A stretch of 64,000 bases of DNA from Rhizobium sp. FKL33. Its GTDB lineage: Bacteria > Pseudomonadota > Alphaproteobacteria > Rhizobiales > Rhizobiaceae. Below the pieces are notes generated by a model that saw only the letters and a list, made by a program, of their open reading frames with translations, was not told the origin of the DNA and made no database searches. This document shows, piece after piece, positions 1 through 8,445 of this stretch. Where the stretch lies: the NCBI RefSeq assembly GCF_005222915.1, contig NZ_STFX01000015.1:1-64000 (forward strand), written 5' to 3'. How positions within the stretch are numbered: position 1 is the first letter of the stretch; the number at the start of each line of letters is the position of its first letter. The position numbers were made by a program, and so were the translations under genes.

Positions 1-43
1 TACTTTGTCTTAAGACACGGGAGAGTAGGTCGCCGCCAGGTCT
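1..43 (+). rRNA. rrf: 5S ribosomal RNA, 3' end only (partial)
   Basis: The first ~43 bases match the 3' end of alphaproteobacterial 5S rRNA: the closing helix region and the gggagagtaggtcgccgcca segment are recognisable. The rest of the gene lies outside the window. It is followed 155 bases later by an initiator tRNA, the usual tail of a rhizobial rRNA operon (16S-Ile-Ala-23S-5S-fMet). The exact 3' end is judged by eye. Confidence 0.85.
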
Positions 44-101
44 GCAAAATGCAAACATCTCAATCCTCTTCACAATCCGCGCTCTCGGTATTCTGCGATA
101 G

Positions 102-188
102 CAAAATACCTGCCGCGGTTTAGCCGTTCCGGACTAAACGATATTTTGCATCACGCAAAAATCGGTCGGTATTTTGGCTCAGCCAAAA
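102..188 (+). other. Structured 5S-tRNA spacer: nested hairpins
   Basis: The spacer contains an outer 9-bp perfect pairing (caaaatacc 102-110 with ggtattttg 168-176). It encloses two hairpins: gtttag/ctaaac at 118-139, and ttttgc/gcaaaa at 144-160. A third hairpin, ttttggc-tca-gccaaaa at 172-188, overlaps the right arm of the outer stem, so the two folds are mutually exclusive. It lies between two stable RNAs, so an RNase processing role is the natural inference. No open frame is present. Confidence 0.5.
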
Positions 189-197
189 ACCTGTTAA

Positions 198-274
<77 letters not shown>

Positions 275-296
275 AAAAATCAAAACACATAAACAT

Positions 297-335
297 CAGC
301 CCCAATGCACATCCGCAGAGGGGCTGTTTGCGTTT
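297..335 (+). terminator. Probable rRNA operon terminator
   Basis: A 7-bp stem (cagcccc 297-303 with ggggctg 320-326) has a 16-nt loop and is followed by tttgcgttt. It lies 22 bases past the end of tRNA-fMet, where an rRNA operon terminator is expected. The T-tract is interrupted, so strength is uncertain. Confidence 0.5.
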
Positions 336-639
336 GAGGATGCGGAAACAAAGCCGTCATTAAGACAAAATTAACGTTTAAATATGCGTCGAGTAAATCC
401 TTCCGGGATAGACGGAACCGCGGACTTCTCAGCCCCGTTCGGTAAATGTACCGAGGCCATATGATGCATGACAAATTCAACAGTGATTCGAAGGCGATAG
501 ACGCCGCTTCACCCAGACTTCGCGGCCAGATGCTTCGTGACTGCGACCAGGCCGCCATGACGAGGGCGATCTGGGCTTTGGCCGATTGCCCGGTGCTTCG
601 GCTCTTCGCCGTGGCCCCGCCGTCGGACGATCGCCGCTA
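336..639. other. Intergenic stretch, little recognisable content
   Basis: Between the rRNA operon terminator and the 3' end of the flavoprotein gene. It begins A/T-rich (around 360-400) and may hold a promoter, but no clear -35/-10 pair stands out. The only coding candidate is the doubtful small frame at 464-646. Confidence 0.4.
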
Positions 640-646
640 TCATTGA
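464..646 (+). CDS. Doubtful small hypothetical protein
   Basis: A 60-residue frame starting at ATG 464 (or ATG 461), preceded by cgagg at suitable spacing. Its third codon positions are mostly G or C, like real genes here, and it ends 7 bases into the convergent flavoprotein gene. There is no recognisable domain, signal peptide or membrane segment. It could equally be chance coding in GC-rich DNA; I list it only because the start signal is acceptable. Confidence 0.22.
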   Translation: MHDKFNSDSKAIDAASPRLRGQMLRDCDQAAMTRAIWALADCPVLRLFAVAPPSDDRRYH

Positions 647-1848
647 CTGCATAGCCAGCTGTGAATGCCATCGGCGGCCCTTGCGCCGGTCGAAAAGCAG
701 GCCGTCAGCAGATAGCCTCCCGTCGGCGCCTCCCAATCCAGCATCTCTCCGGCCAGGAACAGGCCGGGCCTCTTTCTCACCATGAAACCGTCATCGAGTT
801 CTGACCAGGCGACGCCGCCGGCGCTTGAAATCGCCTCTTCGATCGGCCGCGGCGCGACGACGGGGATCGGCAAGCGCTTGATCAGGCGCGCGACGCTGTC
901 GGGCGTATAGGCCGCCATGTCATGGATGATTTCCCGCAACAAGGCCGCCTTGACGCCGTCGAGGCCCGCTCCCTTGCGCAGGCGATTGCTGAAGCTGACC
1001 TTGGCGCTTTGGCGGCGCAGTTCCTGCGCGATGCGGTCCATGCTGCGATCGGGTTGAAGATCGACGATAAGAGGCTCCGCCTCCCCTCTCTCCAGACCAT
1101 CGCGAACGGCGGCGCTGTGGCCATAGACCAGGCTGCCCTCGATGCCATGCCGGGAGATCACGAATTCGCCGCGCGTCTCGCCGGCGGCCGATGTGAGCGC
1201 GACGGATTTGAGAGGCGCGCCGGCGAAACGGTCGCGAAAATGGGCGCTCCAGGCGACGTCGAAACCGCAATTGGCCGGGCGGAGCGGCGAAACCGCGACG
1301 CCGCGATCCCTCAGGAGGGAAACCCAGGCGGCGTCCGAGCCGAGCCGCGGCCAGCTCGCGCCGCCGAGGGCGAGCAAGGTCGCCGCGGGCTTGATGGCGA
1401 TCTCCCCATCCGGCGTCGAAATGAGCAGCCTGTCGCCGTCGAAGCCGATCCATCTGCTGCGGGTTCTGATGTCGACGCCGAGATCCGCGAGCCGTCGCAG
1501 CCAGGCGCGCAGCAGCGGCGAGGCTTTCATCGATTGGGGGAAGACCCGCCCGGATGTGCCGATAAAGGTTTCGGCGCCGAGGGCGTCGGCCCAAGCGCGC
1601 AAAGCGTCGGGTGGAAATGCGTCGAGCGACGCCCGCAACCGGTCGGACGCGGCGCCGAAGCGCGCGGCAAAGCGCGCATAGGGTTCCGCATGGGTGAGGT
1701 TGAGACCCGATTTTCCAGCCAGCAGGAACTTGCGCGCCACGGTCGGCATCGCCTCATAGACAGTGACCTCATGGCCCAATCCCGCCAGCCGTTCCGCCGC
1801 CATCAGCCCCGCAGGGCCGCCGCCGATGATCGCAATATCCCTGTTCAT
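640..1848 (-). CDS. NAD(P)/FAD-dependent oxidoreductase, HI0933-like flavoprotein (TIGR03862 type)
   Basis: 402 residues. The N-terminus IAIIGGGPAGLMAAE is a Rossmann dinucleotide-binding motif for FAD (about residues 5-30), followed by an ARKFLLAGKSGLNLT segment typical of the HI0933/YhiN flavoprotein family. The C-terminal GLFLAGEMLDWEAPTGGYL segment is the second FAD-contacting region of the family. There is no signal peptide, so it is probably cytosolic. The substrate of this family is not established. Length fits the family. It stands alone, facing the rRNA operon, with the next minus-strand gene 40 bases upstream. Confidence 0.88.
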   Translation of the reverse strand: MNRDIAIIGGGPAGLMAAERLAGLGHEVTVYEAMPTVARKFLLAGKSGLNLTHAEPYARFAARFGAASDRLRASLDAFPPDALRAWADALGAETFIGTSGRVFPQSMKASPLLRAWLRRLADLGVDIRTRSRWIGFDGDRLLISTPDGEIAIKPAATLLALGGASWPRLGSDAAWVSLLRDRGVAVSPLRPANCGFDVAWSAHFRDRFAGAPLKSVALTSAAGETRGEFVISRHGIEGSLVYGHSAAVRDGLERGEAEPLIVDLQPDRSMDRIAQELRRQSAKVSFSNRLRKGAGLDGVKAALLREIIHDMAAYTPDSVARLIKRLPIPVVAPRPIEEAISSAGGVAWSELDDGFMVRKRPGLFLAGEMLDWEAPTGGYLLTACFSTGARAADGIHSWLCSQ

Positions 1849-1888
1849 GGCCTGTCATGGCCAAGCCGCGGCGGTGACGCAAGGGCTT

Positions 1889-2170
1889 TTATCGGAGAAG
1901 ACGGCGACGATTGGCTTGCACGGCGCGGAGATAGCGGGAGACGGAGCGCGCCTGCGTGGTTTCGAAGGATTGGCCTCCGGCGAGAGCGAAGGCGTTTTCG
2001 ACCGTCAAGAGGGCGGCAAGCCGCAGTTTTTCGGAAATCATCAGCTGCGCTTCAGCGGCGGCCTTCTGGCCGCCTGCTCCAAACGTCATCAATCTGAGAC
2101 CGATCACCATGTTGGATTCGAAGGCCAGCTGCATCATGTTGAAGCCGAGGGCGACGGGCGGAAAGAACAT
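1889..2170 (-). CDS. Small conserved hypothetical protein
   Basis: 93 residues. The stretch MMQLAFESNMVIGLRLM followed by GGQKAAAEAQLMISEK resembles a small helical protein family common in rhizobia, sometimes loosely compared to phasins; I do not know its function. The C-terminus is basic (RYLRAVQANRRRLL). I see no strong Shine-Dalgarno before ATG 2170, and an internal ATG pair at residues 12-13 is an alternative start. It lies between the flavoprotein and the transporter operon, on the same strand as both. Confidence 0.65.
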   Translation of the reverse strand: MFFPPVALGFNMMQLAFESNMVIGLRLMTFGAGGQKAAAEAQLMISEKLRLAALLTVENAFALAGGQSFETTQARSVSRYLRAVQANRRRLLR

Positions 2171-2232
2171 TGGGAGACCTTTCGGCGCGGAAGGCGCGAG
2201 GGCTCAACGCTTCGCGGGCAGGCCGGTTCCCT

Positions 2233-2994
2233 TCAGGCAACGGTCTCGCCGCCATCGGCGACCAGGATCTGCCCAGTGATGTAAGAAGACCGCTGCGAAA
2301 CGAGAAACAGAATCGGTTCGGCAATCTCCTCGACTTGGGCCCAACGGCCCATCGGCACGCGCCGGGAGATATAGGCCTCGATCGCCTCGCGGCCGCCGAC
2401 CTGGCGGATGAAGGGGTCGTTGAACGGCGTGTCGACCCAACCCGGGCAGAGCGCATTCACCCGCACGCCATATTTGGCATAATCGCCGGCCATCTGCTTG
2501 GTCATGGCGATCACCGCGTGTTTGGTGGTGCAATAGGCGATCATTTCGCGATCGTAGAGTATGCCCGAGCTCGAGGCGGTGTTGAGGATGACGCCTCGTC
2601 CCGCAGTCTTCATGAACGGCATGACCGCCCGGGCGGCGATGAAATGCGCCCGGACATTGAGATCCCAGGACTTGTCGAAGCCGTCGAGGCTGACCTGCTC
2701 GAGATCGCCCTCGACCTGGGCGCCGGCATGATTGTGGAGAATGTCGATGCGGCCGCGGCGGCTATGAAGATCGGTGATCGCGGCGGTGAGGCCCGCGTCG
2801 TCGGTGACGTCAACGATCACAGCCTCCGCTTCCCCGCCGGCATCCTTGATCCGTTTCACGGTTCCCTCGGCGCCGGTCCTGTCGCGATCGAAGACGGCGA
2901 CATAGGCGCCTTCGCGCGCCATGATTTCGGCGCCGGCGCGGCCGATGCCGGAGCCTGCGCCGGTGACGATCGCCGTCTGGTTTGCGAGGATCAT
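2233..2994 (-). CDS. SDR family NAD(P)-dependent oxidoreductase
   Basis: 253 residues, a classical short-chain dehydrogenase. The nucleotide-binding TGAGSGIG motif is near residue 12, followed by an NHAG motif after the fourth strand, a catalytic Ser in NTASSSG, and Tyr and Lys in AYCTTKHAV. The C-terminal GQILVADGG is typical of the family. It starts 1 base after the second permease gene ends and is the last gene of the five-gene transporter operon. It therefore probably oxidises or reduces the imported solute or a derivative. The aspartate-rich second strand (VFDRDR) suggests NAD rather than NADP. The substrate cannot be read from sequence. Confidence 0.88.
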   Translation of the reverse strand: MILANQTAIVTGAGSGIGRAGAEIMAREGAYVAVFDRDRTGAEGTVKRIKDAGGEAEAVIVDVTDDAGLTAAITDLHSRRGRIDILHNHAGAQVEGDLEQVSLDGFDKSWDLNVRAHFIAARAVMPFMKTAGRGVILNTASSSGILYDREMIAYCTTKHAVIAMTKQMAGDYAKYGVRVNALCPGWVDTPFNDPFIRQVGGREAIEAYISRRVPMGRWAQVEEIAEPILFLVSQRSSYITGQILVADGGETVA

Positions 2995-2995
2995 G

Positions 2996-3820
2996 TCAGT
3001 CTCCTTCGGCGGCCCGGGGCTTCTTGTCGCGCATCAGCATACGCGCCAGGCCGATCAGCATGAGCGAGGCGACCAGCACCGAGGTGGCGATCGCGTTGAT
3101 TTCAGGGGTGACGCCGCGACGGATCGAGGCGAAGACGTAGATCGGCAGCGTCGTCTTCGAGCCCGCGACGAAAAAGGCGATGATGAAATCGTCGAAGGAG
3201 AAGGTGAAGGCCAGCAAGAAGCCCGCCACGATCGACGGCATGATCTGCGGCAGCACGATCAGCCTGAAGGTGGTGAGCGGCGTGGCGTTGAGATCGCTGG
3301 AGGCTTCGACGATATCGCGGCCGAGCGAGGCGACGCGCGCCTTGACGATCATCGTCACCAGCGCCAGCGAAAACAGGCCATGCGCAGCGATGATCGAACC
3401 ATAGCCGAGACCGAGCTTCGGCGGCGTCTCGCCCGGCCAGAGGCTCGCGATCAGCGGATTGACAGCGCCGAACACCGCCACCAGCGCCACCAGCGTGGCG
3501 ATGCCGATCACCACGCCGGGCACGACGATGGCCGCAGCGAACAGCGCGTCGAACACCAGCCGGCTGCGCTTGCCCAGCCGCTCCATGCCGAGTGCGGCCA
3601 TCGTGCCGAACACGGCGGCGAGGCCGGCGGAGACGAAGGCGATCAGCAGCGAATTCTGCAGCGCTTCGAGCAGAAACCGGTTGGAAAAGGCCTTGCCGTA
3701 CCAGGCGAGCGAAAAGCCGGTGAATTCGGAGGCGCTGCGGCCGGCATTGAAAGAAAACAGCACCACCAGCGCGATCGGCGCATAGAGGAAGAGATAGACG
3801 GCTGTCACAAGCGCCCGCAT
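2996..3820 (-). CDS. ABC transporter permease, spermidine/putrescine type (PotC-like)
   Basis: 274 residues with about six membrane segments. It has the permease EAA loop in the form VEASSDLNATPLTTFRLIVLPQIMPSI, which contacts the ATPase. The N-terminal APIALVVLFSFN segment and overall order match PotC-like permeases. Its start overlaps the last base of the first permease gene's stop codon, which implies translational coupling. It sits in the inner membrane as half of the heterodimeric channel. C-terminus is basic and cytoplasmic. Polyamine specificity is family-level inference only. Confidence 0.88.
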   Translation of the reverse strand: MRALVTAVYLFLYAPIALVVLFSFNAGRSASEFTGFSLAWYGKAFSNRFLLEALQNSLLIAFVSAGLAAVFGTMAALGMERLGKRSRLVFDALFAAAIVVPGVVIGIATLVALVAVFGAVNPLIASLWPGETPPKLGLGYGSIIAAHGLFSLALVTMIVKARVASLGRDIVEASSDLNATPLTTFRLIVLPQIMPSIVAGFLLAFTFSFDDFIIAFFVAGSKTTLPIYVFASIRRGVTPEINAIATSVLVASLMLIGLARMLMRDKKPRAAEGD

Positions 3821-4686
3821 CAGATCAGGTCCACCTGTTTGGTTCCGGCAATGCGGAAAGCGAGGCGCATCGACACGGTCAGCACGATCACCACCACAGC
3901 GACCAGCGTCAGCGCGATCGCCGAGCCGAACGGCCAGTTGCGCGATTGCAGGAAGAGATCGACCAGCGCATTGCCGATGAAGAACACCTTGCCGCCGCCC
4001 AGCAGCTGCGGGATCAAATATTCGCCGAGAAGAAGAATGGTGACGAGCGCGACCCCGGTCATGACTCCGGGGAGGGAAAGCGGCAGCGTCACCTGAAAGA
4101 AGGTCGCGATCGGCTTTGCGCCGAGATCGGAGGAAGCTTCGAGCAGGCGCCGGTCGAGTTTTTCGAGGCTGACATAGATGGGCATGATCATCAGCGGCAG
4201 ATAGCCGTAGACGATGCCGACGATGACGGCGAAGGGGGTGTTGATCAGACGGAGATCTTCGATGCCGATCATGCCGAGCAGATTGGGAATGCCGCGCGAG
4301 CCGAGAATATACATCCAGGCATAGGTCCGGACGAGAAGGCTGGTCCAGAAGGGCGCCACGATCAGCGACACCAAGAGCAGCCGATAGCGCCGGTCGGCCT
4401 TCACCGCCAGGAAATAAGCGACCGGATATCCAACGATCAGGCAGACGAAGGCGCCCGTCGGGGCGAGGATCATCGTATTGAAGAAGGCCGTGGCGCGGCT
4501 CGGCAGATTGGCGAATTGGGCGAAGGTGAAGGCGGCCTGATAGCCGCCTTCGGGCGCCCGTTCGCCGAAGGCGAAGACGATGATGGCGATGAAGGGCAGG
4601 ACGAGAAAGACCAGCATCCAGATCGCCGCCGGAGCCATCAGCCCCGCCGTCGTCAACGCCTGCTTTCTTTCCGCCGTCATCGCCAT
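3820..4686 (-). CDS. ABC transporter permease, spermidine/putrescine type (PotB-like)
   Basis: 288 residues with six predicted membrane helices starting at APAAIWMLVFLVLPF. The EAA loop is LLEASSDLGAKPIATFFQVTLPLSLPGV. It pairs with the downstream PotC-like permease. The gene starts 16 bases after the binding-protein gene ends. Order in the operon is ATPase, binding protein, permease, permease, dehydrogenase. PotB-type permeases are also used for other organic cations and amines, so the substrate class is inferred. Confidence 0.88.
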   Translation of the reverse strand: MAMTAERKQALTTAGLMAPAAIWMLVFLVLPFIAIIVFAFGERAPEGGYQAAFTFAQFANLPSRATAFFNTMILAPTGAFVCLIVGYPVAYFLAVKADRRYRLLLVSLIVAPFWTSLLVRTYAWMYILGSRGIPNLLGMIGIEDLRLINTPFAVIVGIVYGYLPLMIMPIYVSLEKLDRRLLEASSDLGAKPIATFFQVTLPLSLPGVMTGVALVTILLLGEYLIPQLLGGGKVFFIGNALVDLFLQSRNWPFGSAIALTLVAVVVIVLTVSMRLAFRIAGTKQVDLI

Positions 4687-4702
4687 GGTTCGAGCTTTCC
4701 CG

Positions 4703-5860
4703 TCAGGCCGACTTGAAGCGCGCCATGACTTCGGCGCGGCCCGGATCGGTGAGCGTCACGGCGGCGCCGAATTCGAGCGGCGTCAGCGAGGCTTCGTCGG
4801 GATAGACGATAAGGTTGGAGGTGACGTCCTTGGGCAGGAGCGCCATGACGCGGGAATCGGTGGTCGGCGCGCCGTTGAAGATGTGCTCCTTCACCGCCAC
4901 GTCTGGGGTCATCAGGTAGTCGAGCAGCGCATAGGCCGCCGCCTTGTTCGGCGCATCCTTGGGGATGGCGTAGAAGTCGCACCAGATCTCGCCGCCATCC
5001 TTGCCGAGCACGAATTTGATCTCCGGCATGTCGCGGTTGAGCTGGGCGCCGTCATTGGTCCAGCACATCGTCATCCAGGCGTCGGTCGAGCGCATCGACG
5101 GCTGGTAGTCGGAATTGATCGCAAACAGATGCGGCTTGACCTTGATCAGCAATTCCTCGGCCTTGGCGAGTTCGTCCGCCGCGATCGAGTTGAAGCCGTA
5201 GCCCAGCGCCACCAGCGCGCTGCCGATCGTAGTGAGCTGATAGTCATGCACCATGACGCGGCCGTCGGCCTCGCCTTGGGCGAGGTCGAAGAACTCCTTC
5301 CAGGAGGTCACCGGGCTCTTGAGCTTGGAAGAGTTGAAGGCGATACCGGTGGTGCCCCAGTTCTTCGGGACGGCATAGGTCTTGCCGTCGATCGCGCCTT
5401 CATGGGTAAAGCGCTGGTTCTCTGTCGCCGGCGAGAAATTCGGCAGCTTGGCGAGGTCGAGCTGGTCGATCAGGCCGAGCTTCTGATAGGTCGAGATGGT
5501 GTAATTGGTCGGAACGAACAGGTCCCAGCCCGAAGCGCCGGCTTGCAGCTTGGCGAGCATTTCCTCATTCGACCCGAAGACATTGACCTCGACGGCGACG
5601 CCGGTCTTGGCGGTAAAGGCTTCGAAGGTGGCGGGGTCGTGGTAATTCGGCCAGGTGGCGATCGACATCTGCGTGCCGAGATCGCCGGCGGCGTAAGCGG
5701 GCGAGCCGAAAAGGCCCGTCTGGCGACCCAGCACAGCCGCGGCCAGGCCGAGGCCGGTCACCTCAAGGAAATGGCGGCGGCTCACTGAGCCGCGCTTGTA
5801 GCGCATCAGTTCGTCGGCGAAACGTTCCTGCGTCAAAGGCTTGTCATTGGTCGTCATCAC
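4703..5860 (-). CDS. Periplasmic spermidine/putrescine-type solute-binding protein (PotD-like)
   Basis: 385 residues. The N-terminus has a twin-arginine signal: SRRHFLEVTGLGLAAAVLG, then a small-residue cleavage region near GSPAYAAG. Tat export of a folded binding protein is common in this family. The mature part has the SIATWPNYHDPATFEAFTAKTG opening and the LFVPTNYTI and YAVPKNWGT segments typical of PotD/PotF-like proteins. It lies between the ATPase and permease genes. The ligand could be a polyamine or another amine or small organic solute; I cannot distinguish. Confidence 0.88.
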   Translation of the reverse strand: MMTTNDKPLTQERFADELMRYKRGSVSRRHFLEVTGLGLAAAVLGRQTGLFGSPAYAAGDLGTQMSIATWPNYHDPATFEAFTAKTGVAVEVNVFGSNEEMLAKLQAGASGWDLFVPTNYTISTYQKLGLIDQLDLAKLPNFSPATENQRFTHEGAIDGKTYAVPKNWGTTGIAFNSSKLKSPVTSWKEFFDLAQGEADGRVMVHDYQLTTIGSALVALGYGFNSIAADELAKAEELLIKVKPHLFAINSDYQPSMRSTDAWMTMCWTNDGAQLNRDMPEIKFVLGKDGGEIWCDFYAIPKDAPNKAAAYALLDYLMTPDVAVKEHIFNGAPTTDSRVMALLPKDVTSNLIVYPDEASLTPLEFGAAVTLTDPGRAEVMARFKSA

Positions 5861-5880
5861 ACTGTTCCCTTTGTTGTCGG

Positions 5881-7020
5881 TTATGTTGCGTCATGCGAAA
5901 AGACATGCGGGGCGGCGGGCGAGATCGTCAGCTCCACCCGCGCGCCCGGTTCGAAGAGGCTGGCCGCGCCGCTCTGTTGCGCGCGATCGGCATAGACCAA
6001 GAGATCGCCGAGGCCGGGGACGGCGACCGAATATTCGACCGACGAGCCGAGAAAGATCCGGTGCGTGACGTCGCCGACGAGACCTGTCGAGGCAGGTGTC
6101 GCAGGCTGGAGCGCGATGGCTTCGGGACGGATGGCGACGACGGATTTGCCGACCGCAACGCCAGGGCGGGAAAGCGGCAGAACGAGACCGTTGCCGAAGC
6201 GGGCCGCCACGGATCCACCCTGCTGTTCGACCACCGCGTCGAGACGATTGGTCTTGCCGACGAAATCGGCGACGAACAGGCTGGCGGGATTGTCGTAGAT
6301 GTCCTGGGGACTCGCGAGTTGCACGATGCGGCCTGTATTCATCACGCAGACCTGGTCGCTCATCGACAGCGCTTCTTCCTGATCGTGCGTCACCAGCAGG
6401 AAGGTGATGCCGAGTTCGCGATGCAGGTTCTGCAGCTCCAGCTGCATGGCGATGCGCAGCTTCTTGTCGAGCGCGGCGAGCGGCTCGTCGAGCAGCAGCA
6501 CGCGGGGACGGTTGACGATGGCGCGGGCGAGCGCGACGCGCTGCTGCTGGCCGCCCGACAATTCGTGGATGCGGCGCTTGGCGAATTTGCCGAGATGGAC
6601 CATGTCGAGCGCTTCGGCGGCGCGGCGGCGGATCTCCCGGTCGTCGAGGCGCGGGCGGATCTGCCTGAGGCCATAGGCGACATTGGTCTCGACATCGAAA
6701 TGCGGAAACAGCGCATAATGCTGGAACACCATGTTGACGGGGCGGCGATAGGCCGGCACGCCGCGCATGGACTGGCCGGCGATCAACAAATCCCCATCGC
6801 TCGGCTGTTCGAAGCCGCCGATCATGCGCAGGCAGGTGGTCTTGCCGCAGCCGGACGGGCCGAGCAGCGCGATGAAGGTGCCCCGCTTCAGCTGGAGATT
6901 GATCCCGGAAACCGCCGTCACCTCGCCGTAACGCTTGGCGACGCCGCGGAATTCCACATCGAATTCGGCTGGTTGGTCCACTGTTCTGTTCCCCTGGGGT
7001 CGCGGCGATTGCCTCGCCAT
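5881..7020 (-). CDS. ABC transporter ATP-binding protein (PotA-like), first gene of the operon
   Basis: 379 residues. Walker A GPSGCGKTT near residue 55, signature LSGGQQQR, Walker B VLLLDEPLAALD, switch His in LVTHDQEEA, and a C-terminal TOBE domain (GLVGDVTHRIFLGSSVEYSV). This layout is that of PotA/UgpC-type ATPases. Two starts are possible: ATG 7020 with aggggaatag directly before it, and an in-frame GTG about 39 bases further in, with a similar aggggaacag upstream. The binding-protein gene follows after 20 bases. The divergent promoter region carries perfect palindromes (7047-7075). Confidence 0.88.
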   Translation of the reverse strand: MARQSPRPQGNRTVDQPAEFDVEFRGVAKRYGEVTAVSGINLQLKRGTFIALLGPSGCGKTTCLRMIGGFEQPSDGDLLIAGQSMRGVPAYRRPVNMVFQHYALFPHFDVETNVAYGLRQIRPRLDDREIRRRAAEALDMVHLGKFAKRRIHELSGGQQQRVALARAIVNRPRVLLLDEPLAALDKKLRIAMQLELQNLHRELGITFLLVTHDQEEALSMSDQVCVMNTGRIVQLASPQDIYDNPASLFVADFVGKTNRLDAVVEQQGGSVAARFGNGLVLPLSRPGVAVGKSVVAIRPEAIALQPATPASTGLVGDVTHRIFLGSSVEYSVAVPGLGDLLVYADRAQQSGAASLFEPGARVELTISPAAPHVFSHDAT

Positions 7021-7046
7021 CTATTCCCCTGATGTTGAAAGACTAT

Positions 7047-7075
7047 GCGGATACCGCTTTTGGGGTATATACCCC
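7047..7075. promoter_or_regulatory. Two palindromes in the divergent LuxR/transporter promoter region
   Basis: Within the 118-base region between the two divergent genes lie gcgg-ata-ccgc (7047-7057) and the perfect 14-base palindrome ggggtatatacccc (7062-7075). Perfect dyads between a LuxR-family gene and a divergent transport operon are typical operator positions. The regulator bound is inferred, not shown. Confidence 0.5.
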
Positions 7076-7138
7076 GAAAGAGGTATTTTTCTAACATTTT
7101 GCACATCGGGGGAGTATGAGCGATCGGGGGAGCCGACC

Positions 7139-7918
7139 ATGAGCGTCGATTTCAAATCCATGTTTCACGCGGCGGCGATGCTGTGGGCTGTGGCGGAAGA
7201 TGCGGATGAGGAGCTTGGCCGCGGGCTAGCCGACATGCTCGGGGCGCTGGCGCGGTTCGATTACTGCGTGATCTTCGCCTATCGCGGCGAGGCCAGGCCC
7301 ATCGATCTCTATTCGAGCTTCAACCGGCAGGATTATCATGTCTTCGTGAGGCTCTATCAGGAAGGACCCTATCTCCTCGATCCCTTCTACCGGGCCGCGA
7401 CCCAGCCGCGGCCGGGCGTCTGGCGCATGCGCGACCTTGCGCCCGACAGATTCTTCGCCAGCGAATATTACCGCACCTATTATGTCGAGACGCGTCTTGC
7501 CGAGGAGATCGGTTTCTTCATCCCTGTCGAGGAGGGCGCGACCGTGGTGCTGTCCCTGATGCGCGCCCAGGCGACCGGGCCGTTTCGCGCCGCCGATATC
7601 GATCTCCTGCGCAAGGCGGAGCCTTTGGTCGCGGCCATGGTCAAACGCGTCTGGCGCAATCTCGCCCGGCGGTTTGCGCTGGCTGCGCCGTCGCCTCAAC
7701 CTGCTTCCGACGCCGGGTCGCGGCCGATGCTGACCGAGCGCGAAAAGGCGATCATCGAACTGGTGCTGCAGGGACATTCCTCTGAGTCCATCGGACTGAC
7801 GCTCGGCATCGCCACGGGAACCGTCAAGGTTCATCGGCGCAATATCTATCGCAAGCTCGGCATCGCCTCGCAGACGCAACTGATGTCGCATTACCTTGAA
7901 AGCCTCAAATCCAAATAA
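7139..7918 (+). CDS. LuxR family transcriptional regulator
   Basis: 259 residues from ATG 7139, which is preceded by cgggggagccgacc. The frame is open further upstream, but only this start has a good ribosome binding site. The C-terminal ~60 residues form a LuxR-type helix-turn-helix: LTEREKAIIELVLQGHSSESIG, then TGTVKVHRRNIYRKLGI. The N-terminal ~190 residues are a ligand-sensing type domain that I cannot assign; it lacks the obvious pattern of acyl-homoserine lactone receptors. Divergently transcribed from the polyamine-type ABC operon, so most likely its local regulator. No receiver-domain phosphorylation motif is seen. Confidence 0.85.
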   Translation: MSVDFKSMFHAAAMLWAVAEDADEELGRGLADMLGALARFDYCVIFAYRGEARPIDLYSSFNRQDYHVFVRLYQEGPYLLDPFYRAATQPRPGVWRMRDLAPDRFFASEYYRTYYVETRLAEEIGFFIPVEEGATVVLSLMRAQATGPFRAADIDLLRKAEPLVAAMVKRVWRNLARRFALAAPSPQPASDAGSRPMLTEREKAIIELVLQGHSSESIGLTLGIATGTVKVHRRNIYRKLGIASQTQLMSHYLESLKSK

Positions 7919-8082
7919 ATCCGCGGCATTCCGGCGCGGAACCGGCCATTACTCGATTTCGACGCGACGAAGAAAATTTCTGTTAAGGCCTTGGGTCTAG
8001 TCTGGCGGAAAAATAATACTTTGCAGGCAGCCGCACGATGACCGCGACCAAGGCGCATTTCCTGAACAAGGAAGAGTCCTTC

Positions 8083-8436
8083 ATGTATGATCGGGAGCAC
8101 CGGTTCCCGATGGAAGAAACCATGAACGCCGCCCGGCTCGAATATACCGAGAAGGGCGTCATGCATATGGCGGCGCGGCGCTGCGACCTGATCATGATCG
8201 GACCGAGCGGCGCCGTGCTGGCGCTCAACACCCGATTCAATCTGCCAGAACAGTTCTATCTTGATGTTCCCGACGCCAAGATCGCCCGGGTCGGGTGCCT
8301 GATGATGCGCATCTACGCCAACAACACCGTGCAGGTTCGCTTTCTGTCGATCATGCCGCAGAAGGATATCGACCGCATCTTCGTCTACAGCACGCATCCG
8401 AAACACCGCAACAAACTGCTCGATCTCCGGGCCTGA
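8083..8436 (+). CDS. PilZ-like domain protein
   Basis: 117 residues from ATG 8083, chosen because aaggaag lies at ideal spacing; ATG 8038 would add 15 residues but has no clear ribosome binding site. The middle of the protein, from AARRCDLIMIGPSGAVL through LPEQFYLDV to VQVRFL, follows the beta-barrel pattern of PilZ domains. The Arg-rich RxxxR c-di-GMP contact is not present in standard form (only AARRC), so ligand binding is uncertain. No membrane segments. A GNAT gene follows after 9 bases, suggesting cotranscription. Confidence 0.6.
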   Translation: MYDREHRFPMEETMNAARLEYTEKGVMHMAARRCDLIMIGPSGAVLALNTRFNLPEQFYLDVPDAKIARVGCLMMRIYANNTVQVRFLSIMPQKDIDRIFVYSTHPKHRNKLLDLRA

Positions 8437-8445
8437 GGGTATCTG

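Noticed and set aside
922-2097. Long plus-strand open frame opposite the HI0933-like flavoprotein
   Set aside because: It lies antisense to a gene with clear family motifs, its residues are Arg/Ala/Gly-rich without domains, and such mirror frames are expected in GC-rich DNA.
2921-4716. Long plus-strand frames rich in His, Asp, Gln and Arg opposite the permease genes
   Set aside because: Composition is that of antisense of hydrophobic membrane proteins; no ribosome binding sites or family patterns.
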